DNA of 64,000 bases from Herminiimonas contaminans (GTDB lineage: Bacteria; Pseudomonadota; Gammaproteobacteria; Burkholderiales; Burkholderiaceae_D), in contig NZ_JADOEL010000020.1 of assembly GCF_015645465.1 (NCBI RefSeq), positions 1-64,000 on the forward strand. The letters run 5' to 3'. This document shows positions 28,239-36,802 of this stretch, one piece after another (position 1 is the first letter of the stretch; every line of letters begins with the position of its first letter). The position numbers were made by a program, and so were the translations under genes. The notes beneath the pieces are model-generated. The model had not been told where the DNA came from, did no database searches, and worked only from the letters and a program-made list of their open reading frames with translations.

Positions 28239-29156
28239 ATGAATTTGACACTGGAAGCCATACGCATACTCGACGCCATAGACCGCAAGGGCAGCTTCGC
28301 CGCCGCCGCAGTAGCGCTGGATCGCGTGCCGTCGGCGCTGACCTATAGCGTGCGCAAGCTGGAAGAAGACCTGGACGTGCTGCTATTCGACCGGCGTGGC
28401 CATCGCGCCAAGCTGACCGCAGCCGGACAGGAGCTACTGACCGAGGGACGCCACCTGCTGCGCGCCGCCGATGAACTGGAGCAAAGGGTGAAGCGCACCG
28501 CCAGCGGCTGGGAAGTCGAGCTGCGTATCGTGCTCGACAGCATCATTCCGTTTGAAAAAATGTTGCCGCTAATACGTGAATTCGATGCTGAAGGCTCAGG
28601 CACACAGCTGCGCTTCTCCACTGAAGTCCTGTCCGGTGTGTGGGAAACCCTGACCAGCGGTGCGGCAGACCTCGCCATCGGCGTTTCTTCAGACGGCCCA
28701 GACGTCGTGCGCGGCAGCGGCGACTTCCGCGTGCGCCCCTTGGGAGAAGTCGACTGGGTCTTTGCCGTAGCCCCTGGACATCCGCTGGCAACGGCAGAAG
28801 ATCCCTTATCACCACAACTGGTACAACAACATCGCACGGTGGTAGCCGCCGACAGCGGCCGCTTCCTGCCCAGCGTCAGCGTCGGCTTGCTGACCGGTCA
28901 AGCAACGCTGACCGTTCCTGATCTGCAGGAAAAACTAAAAGCACAGCTAGCCGGACTGGGTTGTGGCCACTTGCCACGCAAATGGGCAGCGCCCTATCTT
29001 GCATCAGGCGAGTTGATAGAAAAAACCACGATAGAAACCAAACCCACAGGACTACCGCAATACGCATGGCGCAACTCCTCGCGCGGCAAATGCCTGAAAT
29101 GGTTCCTCAACAAACTGGCAGATCCCGATGTGCAACGCGCATTGCTGGCGGAGTAA
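28239..29156 (+). CDS. LysR family transcriptional regulator (divergent from pirin)
   Basis: The 305-residue protein has an N-terminal helix-turn-helix ([20 protein letters not shown]) and a LysR effector domain, resembling E. coli DhcR/YhaJ-like members. It most likely regulates the divergent pirin gene. It ends two bases before gluQ, so gluQ may depend on read-through from this promoter. Confidence 0.9.
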   Translation: MNLTLEAIRILDAIDRKGSFAAAAVALDRVPSALTYSVRKLEEDLDVLLFDRRGHRAKLTAAGQELLTEGRHLLRAADELEQRVKRTASGWEVELRIVLDSIIPFEKMLPLIREFDAEGSGTQLRFSTEVLSGVWETLTSGAADLAIGVSSDGPDVVRGSGDFRVRPLGEVDWVFAVAPGHPLATAEDPLSPQLVQQHRTVVAADSGRFLPSVSVGLLTGQATLTVPDLQEKLKAQLAGLGCGHLPRKWAAPYLASGELIEKTTIETKPTGLPQYAWRNSSRGKCLKWFLNKLADPDVQRALLAE

Positions 29157-29158
29157 GC

Positions 29159-30046
29159 ATGACGAATAAGAAGATGGAATACATAGGACGTTTCGCGCCG
29201 TCACCCAGCGGTCCCTTGCACGCGGGTTCGCTGGTCGCGGCGATGGCCAGCTATCTGGATGCGAAAGCGCATCAGGGCCAGTGGCTGGTGCGCATAGAAG
29301 ACATAGACGAAACCCGCACAGTCGCCGATGCCACAGCCGCCATCATGGAAGCACTGACCGTATTCGGCATGCAGCACGATGGTGAAGTAGTGGTGCAAAG
29401 TGAGCGCAAGGATTTGTATCAGGCGGCATTCACACGTCTCAACGGACTGGTCTATCCATGCGGTTGCACCCGCCGCGAAATTGCAGATTCCCGACTGGGC
29501 GTGGCGGCTGATGGCGCAGCGATTTATCCGGGCACTTGCCGCCACGGCGTCGCGACAGGTAAAACTGCGCGCACCTGGCGCGTACGCGTGCCGGATGCGA
29601 ATGAAGCCAACGAAACCATAGACTTCAACGATCGCTGGCTGGGGCCACTCACGCAACACCTGTCGACCGAAGTCGGTGACTTTGTTTTAAAACGTGCAGA
29701 TGGTTTCTGGGCTTACCAGCTAGCAGTTGTTGTTGACGATGCAGAACAAGGCGTGACACACATCGTGCGCGGCACCGACTTGCTGGAATCGACAGGCAGA
29801 CAAATCTATCTGCAGCGCATGCTGGACTATCCGACGCCCGAGTACATGCACGTACCTGTCGTATTAAATGACGTCGGCGAGAAGTTGTCGAAGCAGACTG
29901 GTGCACTTGCACTTGATCTTGCGCATCCAATGAATGAACTGATCAAAGCAGCGCGCTTTCTTGAGTTATCGCTACCGCCTGCGCAATCAATAGCCGAATT
30001 TTGGCAGGCCGCCACGGCTGCGTGGGCACAACGTTTTTGCACCTGA
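29159..30046 (+). CDS. gluQ: Glutamyl-Q tRNA(Asp) synthetase
   Basis: GluQ-RS attaches glutamate to queuosine in the anticodon of tRNA(Asp). The 295-residue protein is a truncated GluRS without an anticodon-binding domain. It shows the HIGH-like [14 protein letters not shown], a zinc site with cysteines in YPCGCTRRE and YPGTCR, and the KMSKS-like EKLSKQTGA. The start is the ATG two bases after the LysR stop, giving [12 protein letters not shown]. Confidence 0.94.
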   Translation: MTNKKMEYIGRFAPSPSGPLHAGSLVAAMASYLDAKAHQGQWLVRIEDIDETRTVADATAAIMEALTVFGMQHDGEVVVQSERKDLYQAAFTRLNGLVYPCGCTRREIADSRLGVAADGAAIYPGTCRHGVATGKTARTWRVRVPDANEANETIDFNDRWLGPLTQHLSTEVGDFVLKRADGFWAYQLAVVVDDAEQGVTHIVRGTDLLESTGRQIYLQRMLDYPTPEYMHVPVVLNDVGEKLSKQTGALALDLAHPMNELIKAARFLELSLPPAQSIAEFWQAATAAWAQRFCT

Positions 30047-30093
30047 ACAACGTAAGCAATAAAGGCTGTGGTTGTGAGTCCACTGTGACGATG

Positions 30094-30187
30094 CCGTTTG
30101 TGCGGGACAGAAAATGGAAAAAGAAGTGGGCGTTGTCTGAGCGTAGCGAGTTTCGCGCACTTCCCATTTTTTGTCCTGCACAAACGG
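30094..30187. repeat. Large stem-loop module with 24-bp inverted arms
   Basis: Positions 30094-30117 and 30164-30187 are inverted repeats matching at 22 of 24 positions. Inside them AAGTGGGCG and CGCGCACTT extend the pairing (8 of 9), leaving a loop that contains TGAGCGTAGCGAG. The structure is about 94 bases and lies just after gluQ. It is likely a dispersed element. Confidence 0.7.
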
Positions 30188-30210
30188 GAACCCCGCAGGG
30201 GCAGCGGCGC

Positions 30211-30290
30211 CGTGGTCGCCTTTCTTTGCTTACTTTCTTTGGCGAAGCAAAGAAAGTGAGTGGCCGCCGGGCCACACCCGGCAACGCACT
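30211..30290. repeat. Dispersed palindromic repeat, copy 1
   Basis: The core hairpin is ACTTTCTTTG-GCGAAG-CAAAGAAAGT (30232-30257), followed by CCGGGCCACACCCGG, a second small hairpin. A related element occurs at 56184-56245. On the minus strand it reads LPGVARRPLTFFASPKKVSK, a peptide I recall from many short hypothetical proteins of Burkholderiales and Xanthomonadales, which fits a dispersed repeat. Confidence 0.65.
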
Positions 30291-30345
30291 TCTCCTCGAA
30301 GAAAGTACAACATCAATTAAAGAGAAACGAAATCAACCCACCAAT

Positions 30346-30375
30346 AAAAAAGGACGCAAACTCGCGTCCTTTTTT
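30346..30375 (-). terminator. Terminator of rhlE
   Basis: AAAAAAGGACGC-AAACTC-GCGTCCTTTTTT is a perfect 12-bp stem lying 15 bp after the rhlE stop on the minus strand, ending in a T-run in either direction. Confidence 0.9.
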
Positions 30376-30389
30376 AAAAACAGATCTAA

Positions 30390-31895
30390 CTACCTCTTAG
30401 GCGCCCCACCCAACAAAGCCGCCATCTTATGCTTAGGCGCCTTAGCCGGAGCCTGCTCCACAGGCTTAGCCTCACTAACAGTAGACGGCGCAGGTTCATA
30501 AGGCTTGGTAAAGAACGGATCTATCTTCTCCTTACGCGGAGCAGCATACGCACTACGGCTAGAAGTATCACGACCACCGGACGAATCACGCGCCGACGAT
30601 TCACGACGCTCCGCACCACGCCCACGCGATTCACCCTCATCCCGACGCGGACCACGTTCCTTACGCTCACTGACACGATGAGCAGCAGGCACAAAACCAG
30701 CCAGATGCGCAGGTATGAACTTGTGCTTGATCAGTTTTTCAATATCAACCAGCAAACGCGCATCCTTATCCGAGTACAGCGAGATCGCATCACCCGAAGC
30801 ACCAGCACGGCCAGTACGACCGATACGATGGACGTAATCTTCAGCGTTGTATGGCAAATCGTAATTGATCACGCACGGCAGTTCAGCGATGTCCAAACCA
30901 CGTGCTGCAACGTCGGTTGCCACCAGTACTTCTATCGTGCCGTTTTTGAATGCATCCAGCGCCGTCATACGTTCGGCTTGCGATTTGTCACCGTGGATGG
31001 CCGACGCTTTCACGCCTTCATTTTCCAGCTGCCGCGCCAGGCGCGAGGCACCGATTTTGGTGTTGGAGAACACGATCACTTGTTTCAGGCCGCGTTCACG
31101 AATGATGTAAGACACTGCATCACCCTTGTCGCCCTCTTCCATCTTGTAGACGATTTGCGTCACGTTCTCGGCGGTGGCATTGCTGCGCGCCACTTCGATG
31201 GTGACCGGATCTTTCAGGAAGGTCGCTGCGAGTTTTTTGATTTCCGGCGAGAAGGTCGCGGAGAACATCAGGTTCTGGCGCTGCTTAGGCAAGAGATTGA
31301 TAATGCGCTGCAAGTCAGGCAGGAAACCCATGTCCAGCATGCGATCCGCTTCATCCATCACCAGGATTTGTGTCTGCGACAGGTTCAGCGTTTTTTGCTG
31401 AATGTGGTCGAGCAAACGACCCGGTGTAGCGATCACGATTTCGACGCCGGAGCGCAGGGCTGCGCTTTGCGGTGCCATGTCGACACCACCGAAGACCACT
31501 ACTGAACGCAGCGGTGTGTGACGCGAATATGCTTTGACGTTATCGGCAACCTGATCGGCCAACTCACGCGTCGGTGTCAGCACCAGTGCACGCACCGGAT
31601 GGCGCGCAGGCGATGCGCTGCTGTTGGCATGTGCCATCAGCAATTGAATAATTGGCAGCGAGAAACCAGCCGTCTTACCGGTACCGGTTTGCGCCGCACC
31701 CATGACGTCCACACCTTGCAGGACGACCGGGATCGCTTCGGCCTGGATAGGCGTCGGGTGCACATAGCCCTGTTCACCCAGGGCACGCAGGATTTCCGGC
31801 GCCAGGCCGAAGTCTTCAAAACGGACGGCAGGGTGAGCATCGGCCGCGGCGGCTGACGGAGTGGTCGTTGGGATTACAGGCTGACTATCAGACAT
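30390..31895 (-). CDS. rhlE: DEAD-box ATP-dependent RNA helicase, RhlE type
   Basis: The 501-residue RNA helicase has motif I AQTGTGKT, motif II DEAD (VMDEADRMLDMGF), motif III SAT and motif VI HRIGRTGRAG, giving the two RecA-like domains in residues 30-390. The C-terminal tail is rich in Arg, Glu, Ser and Gly, ending PKHKMAALLGGAPKR, as in RhlE proteins acting in ribosome assembly or RNA decay. The ATG giving MSDSQPVIP is preferred; an upstream start would extend it into leader DNA. Confidence 0.93.
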   Translation of the reverse strand: MSDSQPVIPTTTPSAAAADAHPAVRFEDFGLAPEILRALGEQGYVHPTPIQAEAIPVVLQGVDVMGAAQTGTGKTAGFSLPIIQLLMAHANSSASPARHPVRALVLTPTRELADQVADNVKAYSRHTPLRSVVVFGGVDMAPQSAALRSGVEIVIATPGRLLDHIQQKTLNLSQTQILVMDEADRMLDMGFLPDLQRIINLLPKQRQNLMFSATFSPEIKKLAATFLKDPVTIEVARSNATAENVTQIVYKMEEGDKGDAVSYIIRERGLKQVIVFSNTKIGASRLARQLENEGVKASAIHGDKSQAERMTALDAFKNGTIEVLVATDVAARGLDIAELPCVINYDLPYNAEDYVHRIGRTGRAGASGDAISLYSDKDARLLVDIEKLIKHKFIPAHLAGFVPAAHRVSERKERGPRRDEGESRGRGAERRESSARDSSGGRDTSSRSAYAAPRKEKIDPFFTKPYEPAPSTVSEAKPVEQAPAKAPKHKMAALLGGAPKR

Positions 31896-32225
31896 GATGT
31901 TTAGCAGGTCTTGCCCTTGCGAGGCGACATGATCGATGCCGATAATAAAACCGCACAAGCAATCCGAAAAAGACCCGGCTCTTTCGATAAATTTGAATTA
32001 TTTCTGTGGTGATGAAACGAGGTGCATGTGCGGGCGCAGGCCGCTCTAGAAAACCGGGACCAGCTCAACCGCCACCACTACCCTCGACAGGACAGTCAGC
32101 ATTATACGCTGGACGGCAATTTCCCGTGATTTATCGGTATGTAGCCGCTAAAAAGGGGGAAATCTGGCACAAACCGCAGTTGACGCACTGCGGCATGGCA
32201 TACGATGGGGAGTCGGAAGACAAAA
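31896..32225 (-). promoter_or_regulatory. rhlE upstream region with a long leader; no gene
   Basis: No gene is seen here. On the minus strand TATAAT (32101-32106, within GCGTATAATGC) is a likely -10 for rhlE with only a poor -35. Initiation there would give a leader of about 200 nt, comparable to leaders of cold-induced helicase genes, but no specific structure is recognised. Confidence 0.4.
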
Positions 32226-32259
32226 GGGGCTGGAGTTGCCAACAAGCAAATCCAGCCCC
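32226..32259 (-). terminator. Terminator of the Aer-like chemoreceptor gene
   Basis: GGGGCTGGA and TCCAGCCCC form a 9-bp GC-rich stem around a 16-base loop, followed by TTTTG on the minus strand. It lies 21 bp after the receptor stop. Confidence 0.75.
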
Positions 32260-32280
32260 GATTATTTGAGCCTGAGCTGA

Positions 32281-33951
32281 TCAGGCAGTCAGGCGCAAAG
32301 CCTCGTTGTTGGCCGGCAAACGTTGCGACGATCCGTGCTGCGCATGTTTGTTGCCGGCATGTGCGGCATGCGGACTGACACTACGGCCGGTACGGAATAC
32401 CGCGATCGATTGCGTCAGGTGGAAGGTTTGTTCTTCCAGGCTGGCGGCCGCTGCAGCAGCTTGCTCGACCAGGGCCGCATTCTGCTGGGTCACCTCATCC
32501 ATCTGCGACACTGCCAGGTTGACCTGGTCTATGCCATTGCTTTGTTCACGGCTGGCAACCGTGATTTCATTCATGATACCGGTCACGCGCTGCACCGAGC
32601 TCACTATGTCATCCATGGTGGTCATTGCATCGCTGACCAGGCGGTTACCGGCGTCGACTTTTTCTACCGAATCGTCGATCAGGCCTTTGATTTCTTTTGC
32701 TGCGCTGGCCGAACGTTGCGCCAGGCTGCGCACTTCCGCCGCCACCACCGCAAAGCCTTTGCCCTGCTCACCGGCGCGCGCCGCTTCTACTGCTGCATTC
32801 AGCGCGAGGATGTTGGTCTGGAATGCGATGCCGTCGATCAGGCTGATGATGTCGACGATCTTCTTAGCGGAAGCACTGATTTCATCCATGGTCGCACCGA
32901 CTTTTTCAACCACCGCACCACCTTTGCCAGCGACTTCGGAAGCCGATTGCACCAGCTCATTGGCCTGGCTGGCGCTGTCTGCATTCTGTTTCACCGTCGA
33001 CGCAAACTGCTCCATGCTGGATGCCGTTTCTTCGAGGCTGGAAGCCTGCGATTCGGTACGACCGGAAAGATCCATATTGCCAGCGGCGATTTCACGCGTG
33101 GCGATGGTGATGGAATCCACATTGGTACGGATATCACCCATGACCGAGCGCAAGTTGACATTCATTTGTTGCAGCGCTTGCTGCAATTGACCCATGTCGT
33201 CATGACGGTCAATTTCGAAATCCACCGTCAGGTCACCACCTGCAATGACGCGGGTTTCCGCGATCAGCTTGCGCAAAGGACGCACGATAGACGCGTGCAA
33301 ACTAGCCCACAACAACAAGGAAATACAAACACCTGCGACCGTCGCACCTGCGTACCAGCCCATATTCGCTGCGTTCTCTGCTGCTGTCGTCGCGACAAAA
33401 CCCAGCGCCGCAATCAATGCAGTCAACGTCAGCATGCCCAGACCCAGTTTGACGCCGAGGCCGATGTCACGCAATGCGGCCAGTTTGCCGAAGATACCAG
33501 TGCGTACTACCGCACCGCGTTTGATGGCCAGGCCTTTGGCCTGGTCCGCCTTGAAGCGTGCATAGATAGCGCCTGCACCTTCGACCTGCTCACGGCTGGG
33601 CTTGCTGCGCACCGACATGAAGGCGACGATTTCATTGTTTTCACGTACCGGCGTGACGTTAGCGTTCACCCAGTAGAAGTCACCATTCTTGCGACGGTTC
33701 TTGACCAGGCCGGTCCATGGCAAACCTTGCTTCAACGTTTGCCACATGTCACCGAATGCTTGTTCCGGCATGTCGGGATGACGGATCAGGTTATGCGGCT
33801 TGCCGATCAATTCTTCTTCATGGAAACCACTGGCTTCCATGAAAGCAGGGTTCACATAAGTGATCCGGCCCTTGGTATCTGTTTTCGAGACCAGCGACAT
33901 TCCGTCCTGGAGGAAATATTCGTTACTCGTAACAGGCAAATTGGTGCGCAT
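32281..33951 (-). CDS. Aer-like methyl-accepting chemotaxis protein with PAS domain
   Basis: The 556-residue receptor starts with a PAS domain (about residues 15-120) containing NLIRHPDMP, a signature of Aer-type redox/oxygen sensors that bind FAD. Two close membrane spans follow (about 170-215), then HAMP, and a signalling domain with the conserved hairpin tip [20 protein letters not shown]. There is no periplasmic domain, so it senses an internal signal. The ATG has GGAG upstream. It has its own terminator and is followed by rhlE. Confidence 0.93.
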   Translation of the reverse strand: MRTNLPVTSNEYFLQDGMSLVSKTDTKGRITYVNPAFMEASGFHEEELIGKPHNLIRHPDMPEQAFGDMWQTLKQGLPWTGLVKNRRKNGDFYWVNANVTPVRENNEIVAFMSVRSKPSREQVEGAGAIYARFKADQAKGLAIKRGAVVRTGIFGKLAALRDIGLGVKLGLGMLTLTALIAALGFVATTAAENAANMGWYAGATVAGVCISLLLWASLHASIVRPLRKLIAETRVIAGGDLTVDFEIDRHDDMGQLQQALQQMNVNLRSVMGDIRTNVDSITIATREIAAGNMDLSGRTESQASSLEETASSMEQFASTVKQNADSASQANELVQSASEVAGKGGAVVEKVGATMDEISASAKKIVDIISLIDGIAFQTNILALNAAVEAARAGEQGKGFAVVAAEVRSLAQRSASAAKEIKGLIDDSVEKVDAGNRLVSDAMTTMDDIVSSVQRVTGIMNEITVASREQSNGIDQVNLAVSQMDEVTQQNAALVEQAAAAAASLEEQTFHLTQSIAVFRTGRSVSPHAAHAGNKHAQHGSSQRLPANNEALRLTA

Positions 33952-34113
33952 AAGTACATCTCCGGCTGGGAATGGGTAGAACGTAGCAATGACTGGAACC
34001 GCAAAAAACCAGTCACAAGATCGACTGCAAGAATAATACTTCGTAGCAACTATATTCCCGTAGGGAATATTTTTCTTGCGTTAGATCAAAATTTGCATCA
34101 TTTCCGTGCAAAA

Positions 34114-34977
34114 TCAGGGCACGAAATCCCAGTGTCCGGACCAGTCTGCTTCCTCCTTCACCACGCTACGGAGCATATCAAACGCCTTTTGCATCACTTC
34201 TGTCTCCTTCTCCCGCGTATAGACCAGATAAACCGGATATGAGAACTCAGGCGCGCTTTTTACCAGTTGCAGAAAATTTTCTGCCAGCGCGCGCCGCACT
34301 ACCCGCGTACGGAAGTAACCGGTACCGCCACATTGCAGCAGGTATTGCAAAGCCAGCGGCCCAAGGTTGAAGGACAGCACATTCTTCGCCTTGTCCGGCA
34401 AGGCCGCGTCGTGCTGCTTGCGGAAGTCCGGTCCCCAGTCGACATACACGTATGGCTCGGAATTTTTAGTCGAAGACACCTGCACCAGCTTTTCCTCCAG
34501 CAATTGCTCTACCTGCATGCCGGTCCAGTATTCGGGGCGATAAACCAGTGCCGCATCCAGCAAACCCCGCTCCAGCTTGGATTGCAGGCTGGCGCCGTCA
34601 CCAACTTCGACCCGTATCGCATGCGACGGCAACTCACGCCGCAATTGCAAAGTCCATTGCAGCATCAGCGGATTACACAGGCTGACCTCACTCCCCAGCG
34701 CCAGCGAATCACCGTAACCATCCGGCAAAGGCAAATCACGGCGCGCCGCGTCCCAGGTTTGCACCAGTTGACTGGCATAACCGACGAAGCGCTCACCATC
34801 GTCGGTCAGGCGCGCCCCGGCGCGATTGCGGACGAATAAGGAACAACCCAGTTGCGACTCCAGGTTTTGCACCCTGGCAGTGACCGTGGTCTGCGTCACA
34901 TGCAGGCGCGTGGCGGCGGCGATGAAGCTGCCGGAGCGGACGATGTAGAGGAAGGTGCGGGCAAGTTCTATGTCCAT
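34114..34977 (-). CDS. LysR family transcriptional regulator (divergent from cfa)
   Basis: The 287-residue regulator has the N-terminal helix-turn-helix (GSFIAAATRLHVTQTTVTARVQ) and a LysR effector domain. It is divergent from cfa across a 155-bp AT-rich gap with a near-perfect 23-bp palindrome. Control of cfa is inferred from arrangement only. Confidence 0.9.
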   Translation of the reverse strand: MDIELARTFLYIVRSGSFIAAATRLHVTQTTVTARVQNLESQLGCSLFVRNRAGARLTDDGERFVGYASQLVQTWDAARRDLPLPDGYGDSLALGSEVSLCNPLMLQWTLQLRRELPSHAIRVEVGDGASLQSKLERGLLDAALVYRPEYWTGMQVEQLLEEKLVQVSSTKNSEPYVYVDWGPDFRKQHDAALPDKAKNVLSFNLGPLALQYLLQCGGTGYFRTRVVRRALAENFLQLVKSAPEFSYPVYLVYTREKETEVMQKAFDMLRSVVKEEADWSGHWDFVP

Positions 34978-35044
34978 GGCCAGCTTTCAGTGCAATTTTC
35001 TTGATAATAAATCGCATTAAATTTCATTTTTAATACCCAGTTTA

Positions 35045-35067
35045 AATATGCATAATTTATACATATT
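35045..35067. promoter_or_regulatory. 23-bp imperfect palindrome between LysR gene and cfa
   Basis: AATATGCATAA-T-TTATACATATT pairs at 10 of 11 arm positions around a central T. It lies 88 bp upstream of the cfa start and 68 bp from the LysR start, as expected of a shared LysR operator. Confidence 0.5.
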
Positions 35068-35132
35068 TTAACGCCAAGCAATCGAAACTTAAAACTTCGT
35101 GCGCTTGCCCATGCCGGAAAGGAGCCATGTAC

Positions 35133-36296
35133 ATGTCGTCCCAAATGTTTTCCCAGGATGCCGCCCCCTTCATTCCCGACCACACACGTCTGCACCGCGC
35201 GACTGCCGATTTGCTGGGCAAGGCCGCGATCAAGATCAACGGACCACACCCCTGGGATATGCAACTGAAAGCACCGGGCGTGCCGGAACGTGCTTTTTCG
35301 CAAGGCAACCTCGGTTTGGGCGAAGCGTATATGGATGGCGCATGGGAAGCGGAAGAACTGGACGAATTCTTCGCCCGCCTCCTCAGCACACGTATGACCG
35401 ACCAGATCAAGCCGCTGCGCCTGCTCGGCCATGTACTGGCCGCCAAGCTACTGAACCGGCAGGATATGAAACGCGCCCGGCAAGTGGGCGAAGTCCATTA
35501 CGACCTTGGCAATGACTTCTACGCGGCGATGCTGGATAGCCGTCTGACTTATACCTGCGGCTACTGGGAACACGCCAGCAACCTCGAAGAAGCGCAAACC
35601 GCGAAGCTGGACATGATCTGCCGCAAATTGCAGCTCAAACCCGGCATGCATGTACTCGACATCGGTTGTGGCTGGGGCAGCTTCATGTCGTATGCGGCCG
35701 AACACTATGGTGTGCATTGCGTAGGCGTCAGCATTTCGAAAGAGCAAGTCAGTTGGGCACAGCAACGCTACGCGCATCTGCCACTGGAATTCCGCCTGCA
35801 GGATTACCGGGAATTGAACGAGCCCTTCGATGCGATCGCCAGCGTCGGCATGTTTGAACATGTAGGCCGCAAGAATTACCGCACGTATATGGAAATCGCA
35901 CATCGCTGCCTGAAGAAAGATGGTTTGTTCCTGCTGCACACCATAGGCAAGAACATGCGCAAATCCGCCCCCGATCCATGGATAGATAAATACATCTTTC
36001 CGAATGGCGACCTGCCATCGATAGGGCAAGTCGGTGATGCAGCAGACAATTTATTCGTGGTCGAAGACTTGCACAACTTCGGGGCTGATTACGACAAGAC
36101 CCTGATGGCCTGGTATCGCAATTTCAGCTATGCGTGGCCGCGTTTTGAAAAGGATCTGGGCAATCGTTTTTACCGTATGTGGCGCTATTACCTGCTGTCT
36201 TGCGCTGGCGCATTCCGCGCACGCGACATACAGCTGTGGCAATGGGTGCTATCGAAAGAAGGCGTGCGTGATGGTTATCGCCGTACACGCGTGTAA
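35133..36296 (+). CDS. cfa: Cyclopropane-fatty-acyl-phospholipid synthase
   Basis: Cfa methylenates double bonds of membrane phospholipid acyl chains, using SAM. The 387-residue protein has the SAM motif VLDIGCGWGSF and the family motif ASVGMFEHVGRKNY, with the catalytic domain in the second half. The ATG at 35133 is chosen since AGGAG lies eight bases upstream; the ATG at 35127 is too close to it. Confidence 0.95.
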   Translation: MSSQMFSQDAAPFIPDHTRLHRATADLLGKAAIKINGPHPWDMQLKAPGVPERAFSQGNLGLGEAYMDGAWEAEELDEFFARLLSTRMTDQIKPLRLLGHVLAAKLLNRQDMKRARQVGEVHYDLGNDFYAAMLDSRLTYTCGYWEHASNLEEAQTAKLDMICRKLQLKPGMHVLDIGCGWGSFMSYAAEHYGVHCVGVSISKEQVSWAQQRYAHLPLEFRLQDYRELNEPFDAIASVGMFEHVGRKNYRTYMEIAHRCLKKDGLFLLHTIGKNMRKSAPDPWIDKYIFPNGDLPSIGQVGDAADNLFVVEDLHNFGADYDKTLMAWYRNFSYAWPRFEKDLGNRFYRMWRYYLLSCAGAFRARDIQLWQWVLSKEGVRDGYRRTRV

Positions 36297-36454
36297 TGCC
36301 GGACGCTTACCAACACATCGGCAGTTTTTGCAGATAAACACATACGGATTTTTTTGCAGTATCGACCAGTTGCAATGCTGGTCAGGGTTGGGCGCGAGGA
36401 GCTGTTTCCCTCGTCAGCCTTTCAAGTAGCTTTACTCAAACAGGAGGTTTTATC

Positions 36455-36673
36455 ATGGTAGTCAAAGAGGAATTCAAGGTTAAAAATGCATCCGGTCATA
36501 CCGTTATCCTGCAAAACCTCACCACCGGCATCAGCTATCTGGATTTCGGCATGACGCATTTGCCACGCGACTTCCAGGGATATCGCGTCAAGTACACGGA
36601 TCGCATTGCACAACCGCAAAGCGACGGCACATTTAAACTGAGCGATAGCGATAGCATCTATAGCCGCATATAA
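36455..36673 (+). CDS. Small conserved-looking orphan protein (72 aa)
   Basis: The 72-residue soluble protein (MVVKEEFKVKNASG...) has no signal peptide, membrane span or recognised family. An ideal Shine-Dalgarno, AGGAGG, lies eight bases upstream and a strong stem-loop follows, so it looks like a genuine, well translated gene. Alternating charged and hydrophobic residues suggest a small beta-rich fold. It lies between cfa and the autotransporter genes, as a separate unit. Confidence 0.7.
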   Translation: MVVKEEFKVKNASGHTVILQNLTTGISYLDFGMTHLPRDFQGYRVKYTDRIAQPQSDGTFKLSDSDSIYSRI

Positions 36674-36711
36674 ATCGCGATCATAGGATCGGGCATATAG
36701 CCTGACCATAT

Positions 36712-36753
36712 GAACAAGGGCGCATGCGTTTAACTACGCACGCGCCCTTGTTC
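36712..36753. terminator. Long stem-loop between convergent genes
   Basis: GAACAAGGGCGC and GCGCCCTTGTTC form a perfect 12-bp stem, with an inner GCGT/ACGC pairing. It lies between the orphan protein gene and the end of the autotransporter pair. It lacks a U-tract but is likely a shared 3' structure. Confidence 0.7.
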
Positions 36754-36802
36754 CGTCTGGAAGTCCTGATACAGATGAGAGTCTGCCCTGCATCACCCAC
36801 CG

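Larger units (their letters stand above)
30047..30345. other. Gene-free stretch holding a composite palindromic repeat
   Basis: No credible gene lies between gluQ and rhlE. The stretch is filled by two adjacent palindromic modules (described separately at 30094-30187 and 30211-30290). Open frames in both directions pass through them, including minus-strand peptides containing PLTFFASPKK, but these reflect the repeat and not a gene. Confidence 0.75.

Noticed and set aside
30001-30501. Open frames through the repeat after gluQ, including minus-strand TFFASPKK peptides
   Set aside because: They arise from the palindromic repeat and recur in the second copy; no ribosome site or independent conservation is visible.
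32323-34242. 639-residue open frame antisense to the Aer-like receptor
   Set aside because: It is rich in His, Gln and Arg as expected of an antisense frame and has no domain.
36687-36711. Similarity of GATCGGG(CA)TATAGCCTG here to 50788-50811 in the permease leader
   Set aside because: The match is short and gapped and could arise by chance; not enough to call a shared element.
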